DNA of 64,000 bases from Clostridiales bacterium (GCA_902363045.1 CABIYX010000015.1:1-64000); one strand, 5' to 3'. Shown: positions 26,982-36,153, numbered from the stretch's first letter. Notes: generated from the letters alone by a model not told the origin. A program made the numbers and translations.

Positions 26982-27714
26982 CTCCGAATCGGCGGCTGCG
27001 GCCCTGATAGGCCGCGATGGCCCGGTGGAGCTCCTCCTTGGAGAAGTCGGGCCACAGCACGTCTGTGAAATAAAATTCTGAATAGGCGGACTGCCACGGC
27101 AGGAAATTGGACAGCCGCAGCTCGCCGCTGGGCCGGATGATCAGATCCGGGTCCGGCACTCCCCGGGAAAACAGATAGCCGGAGAATTGCGCCTCATTCA
27201 GATGGTTGGGGTCCGCCTTTCCCTCCAGGCAGTCCTGGGCATAGGCCCTGGCGGCCCGCAGGATCTCATCCCGGCCGCCGTAGTTGAGGCAGATGTTGAC
27301 CTGACAGCCCTCATAGTGGGTGGAGATCTCCCGGGTGCGCTGGCACAGGTCCCGGAGCTCCTGGGGCAGCGGGGACAGGTCCCCGAAAAACTCCATCTTC
27401 ACCCGGTCCCGCTCCATCTGCCCGATGGCCTCCAGGAGGTACTTTTTCAGCAGTCCCATGATGGCCCCCACCTCCTCCGCCGGGCGTTTCCAGTTCTCGG
27501 TGGAAAAGGCATATACCGTCAGGTACTCCAGGCCGATCTCTTTGCAGTAGGTGGCAATGGTACGGAAGGTCTCCGCTCCGGCGGCGTGCCCGGCAGTGCG
27601 GGGCAGCCCCCGCTTTCTGGCCCAACGGCCGTTTCCATCCATGATGATGGCAATGTGGCGGGGCAAACGGGTCAGGTCCGCCTGTTCCTCCTCCGCTGGT
27701 TTAAAAAAGAGCAT
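26974..27714 (-). CDS. uppS: Undecaprenyl (polyprenyl) diphosphate synthase
   Basis: UppS elongates farnesyl diphosphate with isopentenyl units in cis to make the cell-wall lipid carrier. The 246-residue cis-prenyltransferase has the catalytic D26 in IIMDGNGRWARKRG, FSTENWKRP and the C-terminal DLIIRPSGELRLSNFLPWQ-type signature. The ATG at 27714 has GGAAGGAAC upstream; an upstream extension of 35 residues would read through the structured element at 27780-27869 and is rejected. Confidence 0.95.
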   Translation of the reverse strand: MLFFKPAEEEQADLTRLPRHIAIIMDGNGRWARKRGLPRTAGHAAGAETFRTIATYCKEIGLEYLTVYAFSTENWKRPAEEVGAIMGLLKKYLLEAIGQMERDRVKMEFFGDLSPLPQELRDLCQRTREISTHYEGCQVNICLNYGGRDEILRAARAYAQDCLEGKADPNHLNEAQFSGYLFSRGVPDPDLIIRPSGELRLSNFLPWQSAYSEFYFTDVLWPDFSKEELHRAIAAYQGRSRRFGGV

Positions 27715-27779
27715 AATATGTTCCTTCCAGACAGTCAAAAACTCCGCAGCGTGATGACTCGGGGCCGGTCGCCCCTGCC

Positions 27780-27869
27780 ACACACAGGGGGGTGCAGAAC
27801 GCCTGGCGCCTGTTGGCACTCAGGCATCCCGCACCCCGAGCCTCCGGCCCGCCGGAGGTCCCTGTGTGT
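27780..27869 (-). ncRNA. Candidate structured RNA (three-way junction) between frr and uppS
   Basis: The 90-nt region folds by sequence complementarity into three nested helices. P1 has 9 bp (27861-27869 with 27780-27788), P2 has 8 bp (27841-27848 with 27851-27858), and P3 has 7 bp (27831-27837 with 27789-27795). P3 contains an inner 5-bp stem (27821-27825 with 27808-27812). P1 begins at the last base of the frr stop codon. It matches no riboswitch class I know; it could be a leader for uppS or a transcript-processing or palindromic repeat element. Confidence 0.45.
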
Positions 27870-28423
27870 CAGACAGCCATCAGCTCCTGCTCTTTTTTGA
27901 CCGTCAGCTCGTCGATGTCCTTACAGTGCTTATCGGTCATATCCTGAAGCTCCTTCTCCAACTGCTTCAGGTCATCCTCGGTGATCTCCGCGGCCTTCTT
28001 TTTCTTCTTAAAGTCCTCCATGGCGTCCCGGCGGATGTTCCGAAGGGCAACCTTGCCCTCCTCACAGTACTTGCGCACCTGCTTGGTCAGATCCTTGCGG
28101 CGCTCCTCCGTCAGCTGCGGGAAGGCCAGGCGGACCACACGGCCGTCGTTCTGGGGGTTGATGCCCAGGTCGGAGATCTGGATCGCCTTCTCCACGGCCT
28201 TCAGCAGGCTGCCGTCCCAGGGCTGGATCACCAGGGTCCTGGGATCCGGGGAGGAGATCGCGGCCACCTGATTCAGGGGGGTGGGCGTTCCGTAGTACTC
28301 CACGGTGATGCGGTCCAGCACACCGGCGTTGGCCCGGCCCGCCCGGACGGAGGCAAAGTTGGACTTAACGACCTCGATGGTCTTCAGCATTTTCTGATCA
28401 TACACGTTCGTCTCGGCGCTCAT
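27869..28423 (-). CDS. frr: Ribosome recycling factor
   Basis: RRF, with EF-G, splits post-termination ribosomes. The 184-residue protein is the standard length, with the FASVRAGRANAG segment, the VEYYGTPTPLNQVA region of domain II and a long C-terminal helix (EEGKVALRNIRRDAMEDFKK). It follows pyrH after 42 bp, the universal pyrH-frr pairing. Confidence 0.97.
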   Translation of the reverse strand: MSAETNVYDQKMLKTIEVVKSNFASVRAGRANAGVLDRITVEYYGTPTPLNQVAAISSPDPRTLVIQPWDGSLLKAVEKAIQISDLGINPQNDGRVVRLAFPQLTEERRKDLTKQVRKYCEEGKVALRNIRRDAMEDFKKKKKAAEITEDDLKQLEKELQDMTDKHCKDIDELTVKKEQELMAV

Positions 28424-28465
28424 TGGTCTGATCTTCCTTTCCGTTTGATTTTCCTGTCCGGGGAC

Positions 28466-29182
28466 TCAGCCCTGGACAATCGTACCGATCTTCTCGCCCA
28501 TCACAGCCCGCAGAATGTTCTCCGGGTCCTTCAGGGCAAACAGGAGCACAGGGATCTTATTGTCCATAGACAGCGAGGTAGCGGTGGAGTCCATGACCTG
28601 GAGGCGCTGGGCCAGCACATCCGAGTAAGTGATGGAGTCGTACTTCACCGCGTCGGGCACCTTCTTGGGGTCGGCGGAGTACACGCCGTCGATGTTCTTG
28701 GCCAGCAGGATCACATCGGCGTCGATCTCCGCGGCCCGGAGCACTGCCGCCGTATCGGTGGAGAAGAATGGGTTCCCGGTCCCGCAGCCGAAGATGACCA
28801 CGCGGCCCTTCTCCAGGTGACGGATGGCCTTGGAGCGGATATAGGGCTCCGCCATGGCACGCATCTCAATGGCGGTCTGCACCCGGACCTCCACCCCCTT
28901 CTGCTCCAGCACATCGGCCACAGCCAGGGCGTTGATGGCGGTGGCCAGCATTCCCATGTGGTCGGCCCGGACCCGGACCATCCGGTCCCCGCCGTCCTTG
29001 ACTCCACGCCAGAAATTTCCGCCGCCTACGACAATGCCGACCTGTACACCCAACTGTACACAGCGCTTGACAACGTCGCACACCTGGCCGATCACATTAA
29101 AATCAAGCCCTCGGGTCGCGTCCCCGGCCAGAGCCTCGCCGCTGATCTTCAGCAGCACACGTTTATACTTCGGATTTTCCAT
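28466..29182 (-). CDS. pyrH: UMP kinase
   Basis: PyrH phosphorylates UMP to UDP with ATP. The 238-residue amino-acid-kinase-fold protein shows [11 protein letters not shown] at the start, [10 protein letters not shown], and [12 protein letters not shown] near the middle. It is the first visible gene of the pyrH-frr-uppS-cdsA-dxr-rseP-ispG-polC operon; rpsB and tsf, often just upstream, are absent. AT-rich sequence at 29225-29240 could hold its promoter, but I cannot pick a convincing -35. Confidence 0.96.
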   Translation of the reverse strand: MENPKYKRVLLKISGEALAGDATRGLDFNVIGQVCDVVKRCVQLGVQVGIVVGGGNFWRGVKDGGDRMVRVRADHMGMLATAINALAVADVLEQKGVEVRVQTAIEMRAMAEPYIRSKAIRHLEKGRVVIFGCGTGNPFFSTDTAAVLRAAEIDADVILLAKNIDGVYSADPKKVPDAVKYDSITYSDVLAQRLQVMDSTATSLSMDNKIPVLLFALKDPENILRAVMGEKIGTIVQG

Positions 29183-29337
29183 CCGAATTCCCTCCTTGCG
29201 TGTTTTTTCAAACTTCGTTCTTTTCTATTTTAATATAATTCTCCTCTTTTGCCTAGTGGGTCCGGCAAATTTTTTTCAAGGTCCCGCACCCCCTCTCCCT
29301 CGTCCTCATAGGCTGAACCGGCACATCCTTATTACAG

Positions 29338-29412
29338 CGGCGCGGAGCGAGGGTCTCCGGACGCTTCCCCCTCCTCTCAGATGGGGAGTCTGAGCGGACC
29401 GCCTCCGCGCCG
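29338..29412 (+). promoter_or_regulatory. Structured leader upstream of the ZIP transporter gene
   Basis: A perfect 10-bp outer stem (29338-29347 with 29403-29412) encloses a 4-bp GGTC/GACC helix and an inner TCCCC/GGGGA hairpin with CGCT/AGCG below it. The element ends 2 bp before the AAAGGA Shine-Dalgarno of the transporter gene. This suggests control of expression, but I recognise no known metal riboswitch consensus. A TATAAT at 29234-29239 is a possible -10 for this transcript, with a poor -35. Confidence 0.4.
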
Positions 29413-29425
29413 GGAAAGGAACCTT

Positions 29426-30220
29426 ATGTTGACACAAGCACTTCTATGGGCCGCCGGTGGGAGCGGCTTCACCTTTTTGATGACCACCCTTGGGGCGGCC
29501 ACCGTCTTTCTCTTTCGCCGGACGGCCGGCGCCGGACTGCACCGGATCATGCTGGGCTTTGCCGCCGGCGTGATGATCGCCGCCAGTATGTGGTCGCTTC
29601 TGATCCCCGCCATCGAGCAGTCCCAGGCCGCCGGCGGCACTGGCTGGATCCCGGCGGCGGGTGGCTCCATCCTGGGCATCGCCTTTCTGGCCGGGATGGA
29701 CGTCCTGCTCCCCCATCTCACGCCGGAGCTTCTGGAGCGCGGGTCAGGAGCCCGCAGCCGCCGGAACACCCTGCTGGTGCTGGCCATCACCATGCACAAT
29801 ATCCCGGAGGGAATGGCTGTGGGCATCTCCTTCGCCCTGGCCGCTCAGGCGGACATCACCCTGCTCCCCGCCTCCATGGCCCTGGCCCTGGGCATCGGGA
29901 TCCAGAACTTTCCCGAGGGCGCGGCCATATCCCTCCCCCTGCGACAGGCCGGCATGGGCAGCGGCCGCTCCTTTCTCATGGGCGCCGCCTCCGGCGTCGT
30001 GGAGCCTATCGCCGCCCTGATCACCGTCCTGGCCGCAGGGACCGTCCAGCCGCTGATGCCCTGGCTGCTCTCCTTTGCCGCTGGAGCCATGCTCTATGTG
30101 GTGGTGGAGGAGCTCATTCCGGAGGCCAACCTCCGACACAACCATGAGACCCACGGGGGCACCTTCGGCGTCATGGCCGGCTTCCTAATTATGATGATCT
30201 TGGACGTAGCCCTTGGATAG
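29426..30220 (+). CDS. ZIP-family divalent metal transporter
   Basis: ZIP proteins import divalent cations such as Zn, Fe or Mn across the cell membrane. The 264-residue protein has about eight hydrophobic segments. The metal-site motifs are MHNIPEGMAVG in helix IV and IQNFPEGAAI in helix V, as in ZupT-type members. The loop between helices III and IV is short and lacks the usual His-rich stretch. The ATG at 29426 is preceded by AAAGGA; an upstream in-frame ATG (29381) lies inside the leader hairpin. Substrate cannot be fixed from sequence. Confidence 0.9.
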   Translation: MLTQALLWAAGGSGFTFLMTTLGAATVFLFRRTAGAGLHRIMLGFAAGVMIAASMWSLLIPAIEQSQAAGGTGWIPAAGGSILGIAFLAGMDVLLPHLTPELLERGSGARSRRNTLLVLAITMHNIPEGMAVGISFALAAQADITLLPASMALALGIGIQNFPEGAAISLPLRQAGMGSGRSFLMGAASGVVEPIAALITVLAAGTVQPLMPWLLSFAAGAMLYVVVEELIPEANLRHNHETHGGTFGVMAGFLIMMILDVALG

Positions 30221-30293
30221 TCCACCGCCCTCCATAAGAAATCCATCGAAACCGGTCTGATACAAAAAAATATCCGCCGGCCGGAACAGTATG

Positions 30294-30347
30294 AAACCTC
30301 CCGTCCGGGAGATACTGGAAGTACAGCGTCACCCGGGCAGGAGGTTT
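30294..30347 (+). promoter_or_regulatory. Leader hairpin masking the sigG ribosome-binding site
   Basis: Arms 30294-30309 and 30332-30347 form a 16-bp stem with one mismatch and one G-T wobble around a 22-nt loop. The only good Shine-Dalgarno for sigG, AGGAGG at 30339-30344, lies inside the right arm, 10 nt before the ATG. TTTTT follows the arm, so the same structure could also act as a terminator for the ZIP transcript. Confidence 0.6.
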
Positions 30348-30354
30348 TTGAAGG

Positions 30355-31125
30355 ATGCAGAACAAAGTGGAGCTCTGCGGTGTCAACACCGCCAAGCTGA
30401 AGGTGCTGAAAAATGAGGAGACCCAGGCACTCCTCCGCCGGGCCAAGGCCGGGGACCGGCAGGCGCGGGAGGAGCTGATCGCCGGCAATCTGCGGCTGGT
30501 GCTGTCCGTGATCCATAAATTCTCCAACCGCGGGGAGAATGTGGACGACCTGTTCCAGGTGGGGTGTATCGGCCTGATCAAGGCCATCGACAATTTCAAC
30601 ACCGACCTGGATGTGCGCTTTTCCACTTACGGCGTCCCGATGATCGTGGGCGAGATCCGCCGGTATCTCCGGGACAACAGCACTATGCGGGTATCCCGCG
30701 CCATGCGGGACACCGCCTATAAAGTGCTCCAGGCCAAGGAGGCCTATCTGGCCAAGTACCAGAAGGAGCCAACGGTGGACGAGATCGCCCGGATCCTGGA
30801 CGTCAAGCGGGAGGACGTGGTCTTTGCTCTGGATGCCATCCTGGAGCCAGTCTCCCTGTACGAGCCCATCTATTCCGACAGCGGGGATACCGTCTGCGTC
30901 ATGGATCAGGTGAAGGACTGCAAAAACACCGACGAGCTGTGGCTGGAGCGCATCGCGCTGAAGGAGGCGGTGTCCCACCTCACTCCCCGGGAGCAGAAGA
31001 TCCTGTCCATGCGCTTCTATCAGAGCAAGACCCAGATGGAGGTCTCCGAGGAGATCGGGATCTCTCAGGCACAGGTCTCCCGCCTGGAGAAAAACGCGCT
31101 GCGCCAGATCCGGAAGGAGCTGTAA
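30355..31125 (+). CDS. sigG: RNA polymerase sporulation sigma factor SigG
   Basis: SigG directs late forespore transcription after engulfment. The 256-residue sigma-70-family protein shows the SigG N-terminus (NKVELCGVNTAKLKVL), region 2 with LRLVLSVIHKFSNRGEN and DLFQVGCIGLIKAIDNF, the -10 recognition helix FSTYGVPMIVGEIRRYLRD, and a C-terminal region 4 helix-turn-helix (TQMEVSEEIGISQAQVSRLE). Usually spoIIG genes (spoIIGA-sigE) lie next to it; here its neighbours are a ZIP transporter and a convergent antiporter operon. Translation may be limited by the leader hairpin. Confidence 0.96.
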   Translation: MQNKVELCGVNTAKLKVLKNEETQALLRRAKAGDRQAREELIAGNLRLVLSVIHKFSNRGENVDDLFQVGCIGLIKAIDNFNTDLDVRFSTYGVPMIVGEIRRYLRDNSTMRVSRAMRDTAYKVLQAKEAYLAKYQKEPTVDEIARILDVKREDVVFALDAILEPVSLYEPIYSDSGDTVCVMDQVKDCKNTDELWLERIALKEAVSHLTPREQKILSMRFYQSKTQMEVSEEIGISQAQVSRLEKNALRQIRKEL

Positions 31126-31134
31126 GAGCGGCGC

Positions 31135-33156
31135 TCAGTGCAGCAGAATGAACAGCAGGCCGAAGACCAGGCCCAGCCCGGTGAGCAGCAGGCCGAAGGC
31201 CAGGGAGTGGGTAAAGCCCACCAGCCGGCGCGGCTCATCCTCATACCGGGCAAAATGGAAGTCATCCGCCGCCTGCTCCACCGTAGGACGGGGCGAATAG
31301 ACCTCTCCAGTCAGCGAAAGCAGAAGCCGGTCCCGTGTCCCGGCCCACCACAGACGCAGGCGCTGGAACAGGCGCGGGAGCCCATGGAACAGCAGCCGGG
31401 GAGCCAGCCGGTCCGCCAGCGTGGCCAGGACAATGGCCGCCTGAGCCAGAACGCGCAGGGCCGGCCGGTACAGGCCCCGCTCCAGATCCAGCCAAGGCGG
31501 GATGGGATCCACGTATCTGCCCTGCCTGATCAGCAGGGTGCGGACCACCAGGAGGTATACCCCCGCCCCGATGACCGCGGAGACCGCCGCCCCCTCCAGA
31601 TTGACTGCGGCAAAGTAGTCCACCGCATGGGCGGGGGCCGTTCCCCCCAGAAAATCCCGGGCAAAGGCCGCGATGGGGTCCATAGCCGCGCCGGGATCCG
31701 TCCCAAGCCGCAGCATGACCAGCAGATAAGACAGCAGGCCCCCCACCGAGGCCGGGGCGATGTAGTGCTCCCCCTCCTGCCGCCATTTCCGGGCCAGGAC
31801 CTCCTCCGGTAGGGCGTTCCGCTCCAGGAACAGGCAGACAAACAGCTTGAGCATATAGGCCAGAGTCAGGCCGCCGCTGAACAGAAACAGCGCCTCCAGC
31901 ACCTGAAACAGCGCCGCCCCCTCCCCTGTAAGGTGGATATACTCCACAATGCTCTCATGGAGCAGGGTCTTGCTGACATAGCCGTTCAGTCCGGGCACGC
32001 CCGCCAGGCTGAGCATAGGCAGCCCCATGACCAGCGCCAGCAGAGGCTTTCCACGCCCGAACCCCCGGATGTCGTTCAGATCGAAGGAGTGGGTGGTAAG
32101 ATGGATGATCCCCGCCGCCGGGAAGAGCACCATCTTGATAAGCGAGTGGTTCAGGATATGCAGGATGGTCCCATCCACCGCCAGGGCGTTGTGGTCTCCC
32201 AGCAGACACAGCATGGCGGTCCCCACCAGGATGAACCCGATCTGAGAGATGGACGAGCAGGCCAGAGTCCGCTTCAGATCCACGGACAGCACCGCCAGCA
32301 CCGCCCCCAGCACCATGGTCACAGCACCCAGCACCGCCAGCAGCAGCCCCCACTGGACGTCATGGAGAAAGACAGTTGTGGACAGCACCAGCACCCCGTA
32401 TATCCCCGTCTTGGTGATGACGCCGGACAGCACTGCCGAGGCCGGAGCAGGCGCCGCTGGATGGGCGGTGGGCAGCCAGATGTGCAGCGGGAACGCCCCC
32501 GCCTTGGCGCCGAATCCCACCAGCACCAGCAGGCCGCCCACCCAGAGCAGTCCCCGGTCCTCCGCTCCGGCGGCTGCTGCCGCCATGGCGTCCAGCGACA
32601 GGGTGCCCAGCTGGTGATAGAGGAGAAACAGTCCGGTCAGGGCCGCCAGTCCGCCGATGACCGCCACAGCCAGATAGGTCTCCCCCGCCTTCAGGGCGGG
32701 ATACTCCTCTGTCTGGACCACCAGCACAAAGGATGTAAAGGACATGATCTCAAAAAAGAGAAAGGCGGTAAACAGGTCGCCGGACAGGAACACCCCCATC
32801 GTGGCCCCCAGGGTCATCAGCCAAAAGAGGTAGAACCGGTTCTGCTTATGGACATGGGCCATATACTCCCGGCAGAACACTGTGGCCGCCATCCAGCCTG
32901 TGGCCGTCAGCAGGGCCATCAGGGTATGGAAGCCCCCGGCCCGCAGCTGGATCCCCAGGCCGCAGAAGCCCTCTACCGCCGCCGTGGCCTGGGCCAGCTC
33001 CGGCTTGGTCCACAGCGTGAGCACCAGAAAAAGCTCCAACGCAGCCGCCGACATGACAAAGGTATTTCGCGCCTTCTCATACCAGCACCCGATCCAATAG
33101 GCAAACGGCCCGGCCAGAAACGGAAAAAAGACCGGGAACAGCAGAAACTGGGACAT
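31135..33156 (-). CDS. Large antiporter-like membrane subunit (HyfB/MrpD-related)
   Basis: This 673-residue protein belongs to the proton-conducting NuoL/M/N-MrpA/D family. It has about 16 hydrophobic helices, the family core HIWLPTAHPAAPAPASAVLSG followed by the conserved lysine in VITKTGIYG, and KRTLACSSISQIGF. Beyond the usual 14 helices it carries a C-terminal extension of about 170 residues, with a further helix at the end, like HyfB/HycC or Mbh-type subunits. It is the last gene of the operon and converges on sigG with 9 bp between them. Confidence 0.85.
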   Translation of the reverse strand: MSQFLLFPVFFPFLAGPFAYWIGCWYEKARNTFVMSAAALELFLVLTLWTKPELAQATAAVEGFCGLGIQLRAGGFHTLMALLTATGWMAATVFCREYMAHVHKQNRFYLFWLMTLGATMGVFLSGDLFTAFLFFEIMSFTSFVLVVQTEEYPALKAGETYLAVAVIGGLAALTGLFLLYHQLGTLSLDAMAAAAAGAEDRGLLWVGGLLVLVGFGAKAGAFPLHIWLPTAHPAAPAPASAVLSGVITKTGIYGVLVLSTTVFLHDVQWGLLLAVLGAVTMVLGAVLAVLSVDLKRTLACSSISQIGFILVGTAMLCLLGDHNALAVDGTILHILNHSLIKMVLFPAAGIIHLTTHSFDLNDIRGFGRGKPLLALVMGLPMLSLAGVPGLNGYVSKTLLHESIVEYIHLTGEGAALFQVLEALFLFSGGLTLAYMLKLFVCLFLERNALPEEVLARKWRQEGEHYIAPASVGGLLSYLLVMLRLGTDPGAAMDPIAAFARDFLGGTAPAHAVDYFAAVNLEGAAVSAVIGAGVYLLVVRTLLIRQGRYVDPIPPWLDLERGLYRPALRVLAQAAIVLATLADRLAPRLLFHGLPRLFQRLRLWWAGTRDRLLLSLTGEVYSPRPTVEQAADDFHFARYEDEPRRLVGFTHSLAFGLLLTGLGLVFGLLFILLH

Positions 33157-33188
33157 TCCTTCCCCTCACTTTCACAGGATCCGCCCTC

Positions 33189-34649
33189 TTATCCCAGCAG
33201 GGCGGCGACTGTTCCGGCCAGACGGCCTGCCCCCAGTCCCAGGGCCACCGAGCCCGCCGCCAGGGCGGTGATGGGCACTGTCATCCTCAGGCCCGGATCC
33301 CGCCGGGCCCGCTTGGGCACCCGGACGGAGAGCTGCCGGTTCTGTCTGGGGAAAAAGGCCAGCAGAACGATCTGCATCAGGTACAGGGCGGTGAGCACCG
33401 CAGACAGGATCAGCACCCCGGCCGCCAAATAGCCCATCCCTGTCCCCAGCCCCGCCGCAGCCGTGGCCAGCAGCCACTTGCTGGTGAAGCCGGCCAGAGG
33501 CGGCGCTCCCATCAGGCCCAGGGCCGCCACGGTGAAGGAGCCGAACACCACCGGCATCAGCACGCCGCAGCCCTCCACATCCGGGACAAAGTCCCGGTGG
33601 AGCTTATAGTGGACCGCGCCCACGCAGAAAAACAGGGTGATTTTCAGCACCGCGTGGAACACCATGTGGACCATCCCTGCCGTCAGGCCGGCTGTGGTCA
33701 GGGTAGTCACCCCCAGCAGGACATAGGAGAGGTTGCTGATGGTGGACCAGGCCAGCCGCCGCTTCAGATGCTGGGTGCGCAGGGCCTTGGCGGAGCCGTA
33801 GGCGATGGTGAACATCGCCGCCCCCATGACCAGGTACTGGGCCCAGCTGCCCCGAATGAGGTCCGGCCCATAGCCGTACCAGGTCAGGCGGGTCACCGCG
33901 AACACCCCCGCCTTCACAACCGCCACCGCGTGGAGCAGCGCCGTCACCGGCGTGGGCGCCACCGAGGCCCGCAGCAGCCAGCGGTGTCCCGGGAAAACCG
34001 CCGCCTTCACGCCGAAGCCAAAGAATCCAAGTACATAAGCAGCCCGCAAGGTATTTTCCTTGCCAGCTTCAGCTGAGATGCTCCCACCGAACTGGAAGAA
34101 CATCCCGCCGTGCTCCAGCAGCAGCACCATGGCGATAAAGCCCAGGGCCGCGCCGCACATGGAGTAGGTCAGATAGATCCGCCCGGCATACCGCGCCTTG
34201 CTGTCCAGCGCGTGCATCACCAGGGGCAGCGTAGACAGGGTGAGCAGCTCATAAAAGAAGTACATCGTCAGCACATTGGCGGAGAAGGCGATGCCCAGGG
34301 TGACCCCCAGGCTGGCCAGATAGAAAGCGAAGAACCGGTTCTCGCCTCCCTCCCGGCTCATGTACTCCGCCGCGTACAGGCAGGCCAGGGGCCACAGGAC
34401 AGACACCAGCACGGCAAAGACGCAGGACAGTCCATCCACCCGGAAGGCGATGGACAGCCTCTCCCCCAGGGACAGCAGCTGGAACGCCTCCTCCCCCCGC
34501 AGGGTGAACACCGCAGCCAGGGCCGCCGCCGCCCCGGCACAGGAGGAGCCGACCACAAAATCCTGGCGCCTCCGCGGGTCCTGGGGCCGCCAGACCAGAA
34601 GGACGCCCCCCGCCGCCATGGGCAGCAGAATGGCAAGCAGCATCAGCAC
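33189..34649 (-). CDS. MrpA/NuoL-like antiporter subunit (N-terminal module only)
   Basis: The product has about 486 residues and 14 predicted helices. Its core APTPVTALLHAVAVVKAGVF is the MrpA/NuoL type, not MrpD. Full MrpA is about 800 residues and ends in DUF4040 and MbhE-like parts; here those parts are separate, in the genes at 39094 and 38094. The usual FHFWLP motif is replaced by FPGHRWLLRAS. Start choice: GTG at 34649 has GGAG at a tolerable distance; ATG at 34643 is six bases downstream. Confidence 0.8.
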   Translation of the reverse strand: MLMLLAILLPMAAGGVLLVWRPQDPRRRQDFVVGSSCAGAAAALAAVFTLRGEEAFQLLSLGERLSIAFRVDGLSCVFAVLVSVLWPLACLYAAEYMSREGGENRFFAFYLASLGVTLGIAFSANVLTMYFFYELLTLSTLPLVMHALDSKARYAGRIYLTYSMCGAALGFIAMVLLLEHGGMFFQFGGSISAEAGKENTLRAAYVLGFFGFGVKAAVFPGHRWLLRASVAPTPVTALLHAVAVVKAGVFAVTRLTWYGYGPDLIRGSWAQYLVMGAAMFTIAYGSAKALRTQHLKRRLAWSTISNLSYVLLGVTTLTTAGLTAGMVHMVFHAVLKITLFFCVGAVHYKLHRDFVPDVEGCGVLMPVVFGSFTVAALGLMGAPPLAGFTSKWLLATAAAGLGTGMGYLAAGVLILSAVLTALYLMQIVLLAFFPRQNRQLSVRVPKRARRDPGLRMTVPITALAAGSVALGLGAGRLAGTVAALLG

Positions 34650-34674
34650 AGCGCGTTCTCTCTCCTCTCGTTTC

Positions 34675-36153
34675 TCATGCGGTCCCTCCAAAAATAGGGA
34701 CTGTGACCGCCCGGACCGCCGGCTCCAGCAGGCCGGGGAACATCCCCAGCACCACCACGGCGGCGGTCAGAGCGCACAGGGTGATCCACATCAGCCAGGT
34801 GTCCTGCTGCCGCATCACCGCCCGGTGGTCAAATTTCTCACCCGGGAAAAAGGCCGTGGTCACGATGGGCAGCAGATAGCCTGCTGTCAGCAGGGCGGAT
34901 ACCATCAGCACCCCGACTCCCCAATAGGCCAGGGAGCCCTCCCCCGCCGCCAGCGCGCCCTCGGCCAGCAGCCACTTGCTCACAAAGCCCCCGGTGGGCG
35001 GGATCCCGATCAGAGACAGGGAGGCCAGCGTGAAGCACCACATGGTGATGCCGTAGGCGCTGCCCACCCCCCGCATCTGGGACACCTGGGTGAGGTGGGT
35101 CTTGTAAATGATGGCGCCGGTGGCCATGAACAGGGCATTTTTCGCCAGGGCGTGGAACACCGCCTGGAACAGAGCCCCCTCCAGGGCCATAGGATGAAAG
35201 AGCATCAGCCCGAAGATCACATAGGAGACCTGACTGACGGTGGAGTAGGCCAGACGTTTTTTCAGGGTATCCTCCCGCAGAGCCAGGGTGGATCCCAGAA
35301 AAATGGTGACCAGCGCCAACACCAAAACCGCCCGCTGCGCCCAGCTCCCATCCAGAAAGGGCCAGCCGAACAGATAATACGCCACCCGAATGAGGGCCAG
35401 CACCCCCATTTTCGTAATCAGGCCGGACAGCACCGCCGAGGCGGGGGCCGGAGCCACCGGATGGGCGATGGGCAGCCAGGCGTGGAGAGGAAACATCCCC
35501 GCCTTACAGCCGAAGCCCACCGCCATCACAAAAAACACCGCCAGCAGCAGCCCCCGGTCCTGCACCGCCCGCGCCGGATCCAGCACACCCCCCGGGGTGA
35601 ACAGATCCGTGGTGCAGAAGCCCTGGAGGAGGAACAGCCCCAGCAGCCCCAGGCCCGCCCCCGCCACAGAGAAGCCCAGATAGCGATAGGCGGCGTCAAA
35701 CGCCTTCCGGGTCCCGATATGGAGCACCAGCGGGACGGACAGCAGGGTCATCATCTCATAGAACAGATAGAGGGTCACCAGGTTGCCCGACAGGCACACC
35801 CCCATCAGGGCCCCCAGGGTCAGCAGATAGAAGCCGAAAAAGCGCTCCCGGTGCCCCTCGTGGTTCATATACTCAAAGGCAAAAAAGGCCACCGCGAACC
35901 ACACGGCACAGATCAGCTCCGCAAACAGGCGGCCCAGCGCGTCCGGCCGCAGCACGAACCGCACCCCCTCCGTCAGGGTGAGGAGCACAAGTGGCTCCCC
36001 CTCCATGCGGAACACCACGGCCACCAGCAGCAGCTGAACCGCCAGCAGCAGGGAGACCGCCCGCCGGCGCACCCGCAGGGTATGGATCCCCAGCACGCCG
36101 ATCCCGCCCAGCACAGGCAGCAGAATGGGCAGCACCAGCCAGCCTCTCCACAT
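34675..36153 (-). CDS. MrpD-like antiporter subunit 2
   Basis: The 492-residue membrane protein of the antiporter family contains LHAWLPIAHPVAPAPASAVLSG and then the conserved Lys in LITKMGVLALIR, plus the KKRLAYSTVSQVSY segment with the helix VII/VIII residues used in proton transfer. About 14 helices are visible. The ATG at 36153 follows GGAGGAGG at good spacing; an upstream in-frame ATG six codons away lacks a ribosome-binding site. It is co-transcribed with its paralogues. Confidence 0.85.
   Translation of the reverse strand: MWRGWLVLPILLPVLGGIGVLGIHTLRVRRRAVSLLLAVQLLLVAVVFRMEGEPLVLLTLTEGVRFVLRPDALGRLFAELICAVWFAVAFFAFEYMNHEGHRERFFGFYLLTLGALMGVCLSGNLVTLYLFYEMMTLLSVPLVLHIGTRKAFDAAYRYLGFSVAGAGLGLLGLFLLQGFCTTDLFTPGGVLDPARAVQDRGLLLAVFFVMAVGFGCKAGMFPLHAWLPIAHPVAPAPASAVLSGLITKMGVLALIRVAYYLFGWPFLDGSWAQRAVLVLALVTIFLGSTLALREDTLKKRLAYSTVSQVSYVIFGLMLFHPMALEGALFQAVFHALAKNALFMATGAIIYKTHLTQVSQMRGVGSAYGITMWCFTLASLSLIGIPPTGGFVSKWLLAEGALAAGEGSLAYWGVGVLMVSALLTAGYLLPIVTTAFFPGEKFDHRAVMRQQDTWLMWITLCALTAAVVVLGMFPGLLEPAVRAVTVPIFGGTA

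Noticed and set aside
27780..27869. Possible TPP riboswitch because GGGGTGC and GCCTGAG occur in the frr-uppS RNA candidate
   Set aside because: The rest of the THI-box core is missing and the helix arrangement differs; thiamin genes are not downstream.
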